DNA of 64,000 nt from Tamaricihabitans halophyticus (lineage in GTDB: Bacteria > Actinomycetota > Actinomycetes > Mycobacteriales > Pseudonocardiaceae), in assembly GCF_004340875.1 (NCBI RefSeq), contig NZ_SLXQ01000022.1, positions 1-64,000 on the forward strand. The letters run 5' to 3'. Below, piece by piece: positions 53,308 to 61,630 of the stretch. The translations under genes and the position numbers were made by a program. The stretch's first letter is position 1. Each line of letters begins with the position of its first letter. The notes below the pieces were generated by a model. It was given only the letters and a program-made list of their open reading frames with translations. It had not been told where the DNA came from and did no database searches.

Positions 53308-54774
53308 ATGACCGAGGACCAGAAAATGACCACTGACCAGGAGCTCGACGCCGCCGTACAAATCGCGAAGACGGCTTTCGAGGCGGCAGCGGAGGTCGCA
53401 CCAGCTGACCGAGCTCAGTGGCTGATCGCGGTGGCCGACGAGCTGGACGCGCACGCCGAGGAACTGGTCCCGCTGGCGATGGCGCAGACGAATCTCCCCG
53501 AACCACGGCTGCGTGGCGAGCTTGCCCGCACCACGTTCCAGCTGCGACTACTGGCCGGGGAGATCCGCACGGGCGAGCAGCTGGACGCCAGGATCGACCA
53601 TGCCGACCCGGACTGGGGCATGGGTCCCCGACCCGATCTGCGGCGGGTCAATGTGCCCTTGGGCGTGGTCGCGGTGTTCGGCGCGTCGAATTTCCCGTTC
53701 GCGTTCAGCGTGCTCGGCGGTGACACCGCCGCGGCGCTGGCCGCGGGGTGCGCGGTAGTGCACAAGGTGCACGAGGCGCATGCCGAGCTGGGCACCCGTA
53801 CCGCGACGGTCGCCGCGCGCGCACTCGAGCGGGCGGGCGCGCCGGCCGGACTGATCGTCGCCGTGACGGGGCGCCGCGCCGGCGAACGACTTGTCGAGCA
53901 TCCGCTGGTGCGCGCGGTTGGTTTCACCGGATCGACCAGGGTTGGCCGGATGTTGTTCGACCGGGCAAGCAGTCGACCCGAACCCATTCCGTTCTACGGC
54001 GAGTTGGGCAGCGTGAACCCGGTCTTCGTGACCGAGACGGCGTGGCGGGAGCGCGGACCCAAGATTCTGCGGGACTACCTGGGCTCGGTGACGCTGGGCA
54101 TGGGCCAGTTCTGCACCAAGCCAGGTTTGCTGTTCGTGCCACGGCTCGACGCCGAGGCCACCACGGTGCTCGCCGAGGCTGCCGGCGCGGCGAGCCCGAT
54201 GCTCAGCGAGTCCATCGCGTCCAGCTTCCACGCCGGGCTGGCGGCGGCACGCGAGGACGGTGAGCTGACCGAGCTGCTTTCCGGCGGTGGATCGGAGCTG
54301 GCGCCGGAGCCGACCGTATTGGCCACGACCGCCGCGCATGTTCGCGGCGCACCCGACATCCTGCGCACGGAGATCTTCGGACCGGCCAGCGTGATCGTCG
54401 AATACGAGTCGGAAGCCGAACTCCTCGCGCTCGTCGAACTACTCGAGGGGCAGTTGACCGCGACGATCCACGACGCCGAAGGCGAGTACCACCCCGAGCT
54501 CCTTGCCGCGCTGCAAGCCAAGTCCGGGCGGCTCATTCACAACGGCTGGCCGACCGGGGTGAGTGTCACGCACGCCCAACAGCACGGCGGGCCGTATCCG
54601 GCCACCACCGCGCCGACGACCACCTCCGTCGGTACGGCGGCGATCAGCCGATTCCTGCGCCCGGTGGCCTACCAGGACTTTCCCGAGGGCTCGCTACCCG
54701 CGGCGCTACGCACGGACAACCCCTGGTCGATCACGCGCCGGGTCAACGGCGAACGACAACTCGCCGGCCGCTGA
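53308..54774 (+). CDS. Aldehyde dehydrogenase (alpha-ketoglutaric semialdehyde type)
   Basis: A 488-aa ALDH of the KGSADH/NADP-type group. Asn128 (FGASNFPFAFSV), Glu232 (FYGELGSVNPV) and nucleophile Cys269 (GMGQFCTKPGLLF) are present, and the HNGWPTGVSVTHAQQHGGPY tail is typical. It would oxidise 2-oxoglutarate semialdehyde to 2-oxoglutarate, the last step of several acid-sugar routes. GGAGG 6 nt before the ATG. Divergent from gntR. Confidence 0.9.
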   Translation: MTEDQKMTTDQELDAAVQIAKTAFEAAAEVAPADRAQWLIAVADELDAHAEELVPLAMAQTNLPEPRLRGELARTTFQLRLLAGEIRTGEQLDARIDHADPDWGMGPRPDLRRVNVPLGVVAVFGASNFPFAFSVLGGDTAAALAAGCAVVHKVHEAHAELGTRTATVAARALERAGAPAGLIVAVTGRRAGERLVEHPLVRAVGFTGSTRVGRMLFDRASSRPEPIPFYGELGSVNPVFVTETAWRERGPKILRDYLGSVTLGMGQFCTKPGLLFVPRLDAEATTVLAEAAGAASPMLSESIASSFHAGLAAAREDGELTELLSGGGSELAPEPTVLATTAAHVRGAPDILRTEIFGPASVIVEYESEAELLALVELLEGQLTATIHDAEGEYHPELLAALQAKSGRLIHNGWPTGVSVTHAQQHGGPYPATTAPTTTSVGTAAISRFLRPVAYQDFPEGSLPAALRTDNPWSITRRVNGERQLAGR

Positions 54775-54781
54775 GCTTGCG

Positions 54782-55768
54782 TCATCGGCGGGTCGCGAGC
54801 ACCACTCCGGCCAGGCAGAGCGCCCCGCCGAGCAACGCAAGCGGTGCGGGGACTTCGCTGAGCAACACCCAGGACAGCAACACGGTGACCGGCGGGATCA
54901 GATAGGTGGCGGCTGTGGCACGCCCAGCCGTCCACCTGGAAATCACGTAGCCCCAGGTCAGGAAACCGAGCGCGGTGGGGAAAACGCCCAGGTACAGCAC
55001 GCCGAGTAGCGATCCCGTTGGCGCCGCGGCGAGTTCCCGCACCAGCTCTGGCGCCCACGGAAGTAGCGCTACGGTGCCCGCGAGCGCACCGAGCCAGGTC
55101 ATCGTGGTGGCCTCAACCCGAGGGAGCAGGCGCTTCTGCAGGAGCACGGCCGCGGCGTAGAGCAGCGCGGCGAGCACCGCGAGGACGACGCCGAGGCCGT
55201 CGACATGCCCGGTGAACCCGGTGGCCGCGATCAGCGCGACGCCCAGGAAGGCGACGGCCACGCCGATCCCGAGTCGGCGCGTCAACCGCTCGCCCAGCAC
55301 CGCGATGGCGCTCACCGCGACCAGGATCGGCGCCGTGGCCACCAGCAGTGCCGCCGTGCCCGCGTCGACCAGTCGCTCAGCGGCGTTGAGTGCGACGTTG
55401 TACGCGCCGAACCAGGCGACCCCCCATCCGATGACCAGGCCGAGGGTGCGTCCTCTCGGCAACCCACGGGCTGGCGCCGCGCGATAGCCGTGTCGAGCAC
55501 GCAGTGCCAGCGAGCCGATCACCAGGCTGAGGACCAGCGAGGCGGCGATCATCCGGCCCAGCGCGAGCGCGCCGGGCGAGAAGTCGTGACCCGCGAAGCG
55601 AATGCCGACGAACGCCGATGCCCAGAGCACGATCGTGGCACCGGCCGCGCTGGCCGTCGCCACGCCCGCTGGCTTACGCCGGGCGGCCGGCGCCTCGGGC
55701 GGCTCCCGGTCGGCGAGCGTCTTCGCTGGCGCGGGTGTGCCATCGGCAAGGCAGTCGTTGCTGGTCAT
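54782..55768 (-). CDS. EamA/DMT-family transporter
   Basis: A 328-aa protein with ten membrane segments in two EamA repeats (LWASAFVGIRFAGHDFSPG in the first, LYAAAVLLQKRLLP in the second). A hydrophilic N-terminal tail of about 35 residues precedes. ATG at 55768 with AGGA 7 nt upstream. It probably exports an amino acid or related metabolite and is divergent from a LysR gene. Confidence 0.88.
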   Translation of the reverse strand: MTSNDCLADGTPAPAKTLADREPPEAPAARRKPAGVATASAAGATIVLWASAFVGIRFAGHDFSPGALALGRMIAASLVLSLVIGSLALRARHGYRAAPARGLPRGRTLGLVIGWGVAWFGAYNVALNAAERLVDAGTAALLVATAPILVAVSAIAVLGERLTRRLGIGVAVAFLGVALIAATGFTGHVDGLGVVLAVLAALLYAAAVLLQKRLLPRVEATTMTWLGALAGTVALLPWAPELVRELAAAPTGSLLGVLYLGVFPTALGFLTWGYVISRWTAGRATAATYLIPPVTVLLSWVLLSEVPAPLALLGGALCLAGVVLATRR

Positions 55769-55850
55769 GACCCAATCCTGACGATATCCACACTTCAGCA
55801 CCAGCGATTATTTCTGCATCATTGTTCAGTCTCGCTGTATTGTCAGATGC

Positions 55851-56741
55851 ATGCTCGATGTACACCGCCTTCGGGTGTTCCGCTCCGTGGTCGCCTCCGG
55901 TTCCGTGCAGGCCGCGGCCACCAATCTCGGCTACACGCCGTCGGCGGTGAGCCAGCATGTCACGGCGTTGCAGCGGGAAACCGGGCTGACGTTGCTGACC
56001 CGGGTTGGACGGGGACTACAGCCGACGGCGGCGGGTAACGCGCTCGCCGCCGAGGCGGACCGCGTGCTCGCACGGGTTGGCGCGGCCGAGGCGCTGGTCG
56101 CGGATCTGCGCTCGGGTCGAACCGGTTCGCTGTCGCTGGCGTACTTCGCCTCGGTCGGCGCGGCATGGATGCCGCATGTGGTCAGTCGAATCACCAGCGA
56201 GCTGCCGGGAGTCCGGCTCGGACTGAGCCTGCGCGAGTACATTCCGGACACACCCGAGCAGCGCCCGGACATTCAGGTCGCGGTGCTGCGTTCAGAAGCC
56301 CTTGGCGGCGGCGGTTTTACCGCGCATCACCTGCTCGACGATCCCTATGTCGCCGTGCTACCCGCTGGACATCGCCTGGCGGGCAAGGAAGAGGTCGACC
56401 TCGTCGAACTTGCCGAGGAGCGTTGGGTGGACAACGACGTCGCGCGCGGCTGGTGTCGCAGGAACCTACTGGAGGCCTGTAAGGCCGCGGGGTTCAGCCC
56501 GACGTTCCATGTGGAGGCGCACGACTACCCCACCGCCCTCGCTTTCGTCGAGGCGGGGATCGGGCTGACCGTGCTGCCCACCCTGGGTACCGCGCAGCTA
56601 CCGGACGGCGTGACGTGGGTACGGGTCGCGCGGCCAACGCCGATGCGGTCGATCTACGCCGTCGTGCAGAACGCCGCGGCGCAGATTCCCGCCGCCAGGG
56701 TCGCGCTCACCGCCCTCCGCGAGGCCGCCGACCAGATCTGA
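55851..56741 (+). CDS. LysR-family regulator
   Basis: A 296-aa protein, HTH VHRLRVFRSVVASGSVQAAA followed by YTPSAVSQHVTALQRE, then an effector domain. The divergent pair with the EamA exporter is a common arrangement in which LysR induces the exporter. Confidence 0.9.
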   Translation: MLDVHRLRVFRSVVASGSVQAAATNLGYTPSAVSQHVTALQRETGLTLLTRVGRGLQPTAAGNALAAEADRVLARVGAAEALVADLRSGRTGSLSLAYFASVGAAWMPHVVSRITSELPGVRLGLSLREYIPDTPEQRPDIQVAVLRSEALGGGGFTAHHLLDDPYVAVLPAGHRLAGKEEVDLVELAEERWVDNDVARGWCRRNLLEACKAAGFSPTFHVEAHDYPTALAFVEAGIGLTVLPTLGTAQLPDGVTWVRVARPTPMRSIYAVVQNAAAQIPAARVALTALREAADQI

Positions 56742-56792
56742 CATCGCCGCGAGAGGCCCAGCATGTCGGTGCTCGGCAAATAGGCTCACCGC

Positions 56793-57274
56793 GTGGACGA
56801 TCGGGAACCCGTCGAGCCGGACACCGCCGCCGAGCTTCGGCGGTACCTACAGGCGGCACGGGACAACGTCGTGTCCTCTTTGGACTCATTGAACGAGTAG
56901 GATATTCGCCGCCCGATGACGGCGAGTGCCACCAATCTGCTCGGTCTTGTCAAACACCTCGCGGGGATCGAGTTCGGCTATCTTGGCGAATCCGTTGGCC
57001 GGCCGCCTCCGGTTCGACTGCCCTGGGTTGCCGACGGATCGATCTGGGCTGGCGCCGATATGTGGGCTGCCGCCGAGGAGAACAGCCGTGACCCTGTGGC
57101 GCTGTATCAAACCGCGTGGCAGCACTCGGACCAGTCGATCGAGCGGCTGGGTTTGGCCGCGCCCGCGCAATGATCGACGGTCGCGCGGGCAATGATCACG
57201 ATGAGCTTGGCGACGCGGGATGGTGGGTGACTCATCGGCAACGGGTACAGGAGGCGGCACGGCGCCACCGGTAG
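56793..57274 (+). pseudogene. DUF664/DinB-like gene, inactivated
   Basis: Three lesions are visible. From GTG at 56793 the frame reads a DUF664 N-terminus to Leu-Asn-Glu and meets TAG at 56898 (codon 36). The same frame then continues with strong family sequence (TNLLGLVKHLAGIEFGYLGE, DGSIWAGADMWA) to a TGA at 57171. The family's C-terminal end (IDGRAGN..., GWWVTHRQRVQEAARR) follows at once in another frame and stops at 57272, with about 40 middle residues missing. A short repeat (GCAATGATC, about 57166 and 57187) at the junction suggests a slippage deletion. Family members are thiol-dependent transferase-like proteins. Confidence 0.8.
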
Positions 57275-57305
57275 CGGCCGACCGTGGCTCTGGCCGCCGA
57301 CTACG

Positions 57306-58133
57306 ATGATCACCGTGGCTGAGTCACCGGTTCGCGCATGGGAGCACTTGCTAGGCCCCGCCGCCCCGCACGAATGGACGCGCGTAACGAATGGCGAGTC
57401 CGGCGCGGATGTTCTCCGCAGCACCGATGGCGCGCGGTACGCCAAGTGTGTGCCGGCCGGACAACAGGATCTGCTGGCCGAGGAACGAGATCGGGTTGCC
57501 TGGTTGAGCCAGCGCGGTATCCCGTGCCCCACGGTGCTCGACTGGACGGCCGACGCCACCGGCGCATGCCTGCTCACCAGCGCCGTCCAAGGGATACCAG
57601 CCGACAGCGTGTCGGCAACGGAGCTGTGGCGGGCGTGGCCGTCCATTATCGAGGCCGTGCGCGAGTTGCACGCGCTGCCCAGTCATGACTGCCCGTTCCA
57701 CCGAGATCTGCGGCGGATGTTCGCTGTCGCCGAGGATGTCGTCGCGCGGGACGCGGTCAATCCGGAGTTCCTGCCGGTCGAGCAGCAGCAGATGCCTGGG
57801 CGTGACCTCCTCGCCAGGCTCGCCGCGCAGCTCGATGATCGTCTTGCCGAAGAACCCGCGGATACCGTCGTCTGTCACGGCGATCTGTGCCTGCCCAACA
57901 TCATCCTGGATGCGGACACGCTCAGCTTCGCGGGATTCATCGACCTTGGCCGCCTCGGTCGCGCCGACCGGTATGCCGATATCGCCTTGCTGCTCGCCAA
58001 TTCCCGAGAAGTCTGGTCCGAGGAGAATCTGGCCAGGCGCGCCGATGACGCTTTCGCCGCGGACTACGGCGGCACGCTCGATCGCGACCGGCTGCGGTTC
58101 TATCTGCACCTGGATCCCCTCACCTGGGGTTAG
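57306..58133 (+). CDS. APH-family aminoglycoside phosphotransferase
   Basis: A 275-aa kinase-like protein with the APH catalytic loop VVCHGDLCLPNIIL and the Mg site FAGFIDLGRLGRADRYADIA. These resemble aminoglycoside 3''-/3'-phosphotransferases of soil actinobacteria more than other kinases. It could inactivate an aminoglycoside or phosphorylate an unrelated hydroxyl compound. ATG at 57306; a GTG 9 nt later is possible. No ribosome binding site is strong. No aminoglycoside biosynthesis genes are in view. Confidence 0.82.
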   Translation: MITVAESPVRAWEHLLGPAAPHEWTRVTNGESGADVLRSTDGARYAKCVPAGQQDLLAEERDRVAWLSQRGIPCPTVLDWTADATGACLLTSAVQGIPADSVSATELWRAWPSIIEAVRELHALPSHDCPFHRDLRRMFAVAEDVVARDAVNPEFLPVEQQQMPGRDLLARLAAQLDDRLAEEPADTVVCHGDLCLPNIILDADTLSFAGFIDLGRLGRADRYADIALLLANSREVWSEENLARRADDAFAADYGGTLDRDRLRFYLHLDPLTWG

Positions 58134-58284
58134 GGCACGCTGCTTGCGCCCGAAGCCAGGACGGCGCGCGGCTGAGGCGGTAGCATGATCCAGGCCAGCT
58201 GGCCGATCGGCGGATCCGCTCGCCAAGCGAGGACGGTCCGCTGTGCACAGCCGAATCGCTGTCCTGCTATTGGGAGGTAGCTTG

Positions 58285-58692
58285 ATGAACACCCCGTCCG
58301 CCGAATCCCCTCGGTCGCTGGACACCACCGATCCGGCCCGCGCGGCGGTACTCCAGGCGGCCACCGGTCCGCTGGACGAGGTCTTTGGGGATCGTGTTCG
58401 GCTCGAGGTCGACAACGTCAACCGCATCGGCGCCTGGGTCTTCGTGCGCGGAACGATGCGCGACGCTGGCGGCGGTGGTCCGTACTACGCCGGTTCTTCC
58501 TATGAGGCACGTCGAGCCGACGGCGCGATGTCCGATGTCTATGCCGCGCTGCTCAGGAAGACCGACAACACGAGTACCGACAACGACGCCCGGGCATGGC
58601 AGCTGTCCGACTACGCCATCGGCCCCACCGACGTCGCGTGGTTGCCCTGGTCGAACAAGCACTCGACACCCCGAAGCCTGTTCGAGCTCTGA
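58285..58692 (+). CDS. Conserved hypothetical protein
   Basis: A 135-aa protein starting at ATG 58285 with GGGAGG 7 nt upstream. The region ARAAVLQAATGPLDEVFGD and VRLEVDNVNRIGAWVFVRG looks like a small alpha/beta fold seen in actinobacterial hypothetical proteins. It has no signal peptide, unless the longer frame at 58243, which adds a short hydrophobic start (IAVLLLGG), is used. Function unknown. It ends convergently with the type VII substrate operon. Confidence 0.65.
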   Translation: MNTPSAESPRSLDTTDPARAAVLQAATGPLDEVFGDRVRLEVDNVNRIGAWVFVRGTMRDAGGGGPYYAGSSYEARRADGAMSDVYAALLRKTDNTSTDNDARAWQLSDYAIGPTDVAWLPWSNKHSTPRSLFEL

Positions 58693-58750
58693 CCCTGTTC
58701 TTGTTTTGCCACGATCCGGCCCGGGTCGCTGAACTCGGGCCGAGTCAGGC

Positions 58751-59977
58751 TCAGCCGGCCGGCGGGGTCAGCACCTCTACGAGGCCGTCGCCACCACCCA
58801 TGCTGATCTGCTGGGAACCGTCCGGGTTGATGTTGTTCGAACCGATGAACTGACCGTCGCCGGCGTACATCACGACGTGCCCCCCGCCGTTCGAAACCAC
58901 CACGTCACCGGGCTTCGCCTCGGACAGCGGGACCGATTGCCAGCCGTCCGCCTTCAGGTTGGACGACAGCTCCGAAACCGAGGCGCTGGCCTGCTCCATA
59001 TCGATCAGGCCGGCCGCTTCCAGACAGCCGGAAACGAAGTTCGCGCAGTTGACGTTGTTGGGTACCCAACCCTCCATGGCAGGCAGCTCACCGGTGCCCT
59101 TGAGATCACCGGCATTGCGGCCGAGGAACTGCTCGGCGATCTTCGCCGGGTTGTCGCCCCGGGCGTCGATTGGCTTGGCTGGCTTGCCATCCCCCGGTAC
59201 TCCGGAGGATGCGGAGCCAACGGGGCCCCCACCGCCGCTACTGCTACCCCCAGTATCGCCGCCACTGCTGGTGGTGGGTGGCGCGGGGCCGCCACCGCCG
59301 ACCGGGCTCGAACCGGCATTCTGCGGTGTGGTGGATCCGCTGGTATCGGCGGGCAACATCTCGATGAAGCCGCCCTCGATTTCCATCCCCAGCGGTTTGA
59401 GGAGATCGTCGATCTGTTTCTCGGCGGTTTCCAGCGCCTGTTCGATCTCCTTCTTCTTGCCGTTGGAGTCGGTCTCGTTGAGCTGCCGAAGGCGTTCGAT
59501 CTCCGAGGCGGCGGACTTGATCTCGTTCTCGTCCTCAGAGTTGTTCTTCCGCTGCCGGGCGGCACCGATCAACCTGCGGTTATCCGCGTCATTGTCGTTG
59601 GCTTGTTTAGCCAGATCGGCGACCTTCTTCTTGACGTTGTCCAGAATGTCGGAAACGCGATCCAGGGCCTTCTTGGCGGCCTCGGCTTTGTCACTGACCT
59701 TGTAGCTGGACTTGCTGAGTTGCTCAAGGTGGTTCGCTACGGCCTCGGCGTCCTTGCCACCCCACTGACGTAGCACATCGTCCTGAAAGACCTTGAGTTC
59801 ATCACCGAGGTCATTGGTGCTGGTCGCGGCCTTGTTGACCTGGCCAGCCTGCTCGTTAACCGCGCCCGCATTGAGCTGTTCAGCGTCTTTGGCCCGACTA
59901 TCGATGGCATCCATCGCGGCCGGTCGGTCAAGCGAAGGGTCGTCGAGCGTATCTACTTGCGGTTCTGCGCTAGTCAT
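58751..59977 (-). CDS. Type VII secretion substrate with CHAP/NlpC-like cysteine-peptidase domain
   Basis: A 408-aa protein in three parts. Residues 1-200 are a helical, WXG100-like hairpin with W-x-G (QWGGKDAEAV) and a charged coiled coil. About 215-275 is a Gly/Ser/Pro linker. The C-terminal 130 residues show Cys (NVNCANFVSGCLEAAG) and His (GGGHVVMYAGDGQ) of a papain-like CHAP/NlpC fold that cleaves peptidoglycan or peptides. ATG at 59977 with AGGGG 8 nt upstream. Its partner is encoded 33 nt upstream. No Sec signal is present, consistent with ESX export. Confidence 0.8.
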   Translation of the reverse strand: MTSAEPQVDTLDDPSLDRPAAMDAIDSRAKDAEQLNAGAVNEQAGQVNKAATSTNDLGDELKVFQDDVLRQWGGKDAEAVANHLEQLSKSSYKVSDKAEAAKKALDRVSDILDNVKKKVADLAKQANDNDADNRRLIGAARQRKNNSEDENEIKSAASEIERLRQLNETDSNGKKKEIEQALETAEKQIDDLLKPLGMEIEGGFIEMLPADTSGSTTPQNAGSSPVGGGGPAPPTTSSGGDTGGSSSGGGGPVGSASSGVPGDGKPAKPIDARGDNPAKIAEQFLGRNAGDLKGTGELPAMEGWVPNNVNCANFVSGCLEAAGLIDMEQASASVSELSSNLKADGWQSVPLSEAKPGDVVVSNGGGHVVMYAGDGQFIGSNNINPDGSQQISMGGGDGLVEVLTPPAG

Positions 59978-60010
59978 CGGCAATTCCCCTGATTCCCGTC
60001 CTCATCCCGG

Positions 60011-60325
60011 TCAAGCACGTTCGGGGTTGCCCCCACCGAAGGTGCGCACGCCCTCGTCCTCGTCGTTCCGCATGCGCTCGGCAGCCTGCTCAAGCGCTTT
60101 GGCCGCGGCGTCAACAAGCCGCGCGGCTGCACCCATCTGGGTGTTCACGCCCTGGTAAAAGGCCTGCGTGGTCGAATCCGCACTGGCCGCGTTACGCAAG
60201 TTGCCGTACGCGCCCCCTGGATTGCCGTCGCCCAAATCGGTGCCCGTTTGATTGAAGCTTTCCTTGAGCTTGCCGATCTTGGTGGCAAGCGCGGCAATCT
60301 CATCCGGGTCGAATTGACGACTCAT
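60011..60325 (-). CDS. WXG100-like (ESX) partner protein
   Basis: A 104-aa helical protein (EIAALATKIGKLKESFNQTG; ARLVDAAAKALEQAAERMRN) with a loop between two helices, as in WXG100/EspC proteins. The canonical W-x-G is replaced. A strong GGAGGGG 7 nt before the ATG suggests high expression. It likely forms a heterodimer with the next gene product for export by a type VII machine encoded elsewhere. Confidence 0.75.
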   Translation of the reverse strand: MSRQFDPDEIAALATKIGKLKESFNQTGTDLGDGNPGGAYGNLRNAASADSTTQAFYQGVNTQMGAAARLVDAAAKALEQAAERMRNDEDEGVRTFGGGNPERA

Positions 60326-60556
60326 CGGCGATCCCCTCCCAGTGTTGACACCTTGGTGTTAGATGTCTAGGGGCGGCCTTTGGTTCCAGCGCCGCCCCGG
60401 CAATTACCGGCCCGTCTTGTTCCACCGCACAGTGTATGTGTTTGCGCACGTCGATGCGCGCGTTTCCGACAACTCACCCGCGCGAGGTGCGCACACGGCA
60501 CCGGTAAGGCGTCGATGTGGATGGGACCACGGTTCGGTTGGTGACCCCGACAATCT

Positions 60557-60576
60557 CGCTAACCTCTAAAGAACGC
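60557..60576 (-). repeat. Intergenic repeat motif, copy C
   Basis: On the minus strand GCGTTCTTTAGAGGTTAGCG, followed by AGATTG. It matches copies A and B apart from a one-base insertion in the centre. It lies about 230 nt upstream of the ESX-type pair. Confidence 0.6.
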
Positions 60577-60612
60577 GAACACGGAACGTCACCAAACCCA
60601 CCGCGCCCAGTG

Positions 60613-60639
60613 ACCGCAAGCCCCCTTGAAGACCGCGGT
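60613..60639 (-). terminator. Terminator of the sphingomyelinase-ceramidase operon
   Basis: ACCGC...GCGGT inverted repeat enclosing a second small stem (CAAG/CTTG), 6 nt after the nuclease-fold gene stop. It shares the core ACCGCAAG...CGGTTC with hairpins at 26802 and 63735. Confidence 0.55.
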
Positions 60640-60644
60640 TCAGT

Positions 60645-61607
60645 TCAGAAGGTGACGGTGGCCCGGACCGGGTAGTGATCGGACGGGAAGGCTCCGTTGT
60701 CGTAGCCGACCTTCGAGACGGGCCCGACGTCGGCTAGCGGGCGTCCGCTGCCGCCAAGCGCGCCGATGTAGTCCAGCGAGTCGCGGTAGTCCGGGTCGAC
60801 GGACTCCGCGGCCCTCGAGTTGGTGAGCGCGTCGTAGGTGTATTCGCCCTCCGGCGAGGTACGCAGGACGCCGTTGATCGCCGCCTCCGCTTGCTGGATC
60901 TGGGTACGGCCCTGCTCGTCCTTGCGGTCCTGGCCCGCCCAATACTCGACGTTGAGGTCCGCGCCGAGCACGACCGGGTCAGCTGCGGGCACGTGCCGCG
61001 CGACCAGATCGCTGAGCTCGCCGAGCTGCGCCATCCGGACCTCGTGCGCCTTGGGTAGCGTCTCCGACCCCTCATCGGCCTGCAAGTGAGTTCCGGTCAC
61101 CCACAGCGGCCTGCCATCGACGTCGATCCTGGCCAGCGCCGCTCCCTTGTTCGCGTAGTAGTCCGCGGTGCCTCGGTAGGATTTCCGGAACACCAGCTGG
61201 TGGGACTCGGTGATCGGGCGCTTCGACAGCACGGTCACGCCGCCGTTGACCACGAATGGTGATTTCGAACAGTCCCCCTCCACAGTGGACCAACCCGGTT
61301 CGGTCGAGCAGTACTGCCCGACCAGCGGGGTTCGATATGGCCAGACGTCGACGAGGCGTTGCCGTAGCGATTCGGCCTGCTTGCTGAATGCCTCCTGCAG
61401 CACGACCACCTCGGCGTCATTGGCGCGGATCACCTGCTCGGCAGCCTGCGCGCGAGCTTCCTTGTCCGTCGGGTTCTGCCCGGCGATCCCCGGTAGCTGC
61501 CAGAGATTCAAGCTCAGCACCGACACGGCAGGCGCGGCAGCCGCCTGGATGGGCGCCATGGCCAGTGCGGCGCCGACAAGCGTGACAAGCGCGGCGAGTC
61601 TGCGCAT
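60645..61607 (-). CDS. Secreted sphingomyelinase C-like phosphodiesterase
   Basis: A 320-aa protein. A signal peptide (MRRLAALVTLVGAALAMAPI, cleavage near AAAAP) indicates export. The DNase I/EEP fold motifs of neutral sphingomyelinases are in order: LNLWQLPG (Asn), VVLQEAF (metal Glu), GADLNVEYW (Asp-x-Asn) and the final SDHYPV (Asp-His). It would split sphingomyelin to ceramide and phosphocholine. ATG at 61607 with AGGA 7 nt upstream. It follows the ceramidase gene by 23 nt in one operon. Confidence 0.85.
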   Translation of the reverse strand: MRRLAALVTLVGAALAMAPIQAAAAPAVSVLSLNLWQLPGIAGQNPTDKEARAQAAEQVIRANDAEVVVLQEAFSKQAESLRQRLVDVWPYRTPLVGQYCSTEPGWSTVEGDCSKSPFVVNGGVTVLSKRPITESHQLVFRKSYRGTADYYANKGAALARIDVDGRPLWVTGTHLQADEGSETLPKAHEVRMAQLGELSDLVARHVPAADPVVLGADLNVEYWAGQDRKDEQGRTQIQQAEAAINGVLRTSPEGEYTYDALTNSRAAESVDPDYRDSLDYIGALGGSGRPLADVGPVSKVGYDNGAFPSDHYPVRATVTF

Positions 61608-61630
61608 GAGCCGTCCTTTCTGCTGCCAGG

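Larger units (their letters stand above)
60326..60644. promoter_or_regulatory. Intergenic region upstream of the ESX pair
   Basis: A 319-bp stretch without a convincing gene. It holds the promoter region of the ESX-type pair, copy C of the repeat motif (60557-60576) and the terminator of the nuclease-fold operon (60613-60639). Confidence 0.6.

Noticed and set aside
57306-58133. Aminoglycoside resistance as an acquired gene
   Set aside because: Family motifs are clear, but there are no mobile-element signs around it and base composition matches its neighbours, so it is more likely a resident kinase.
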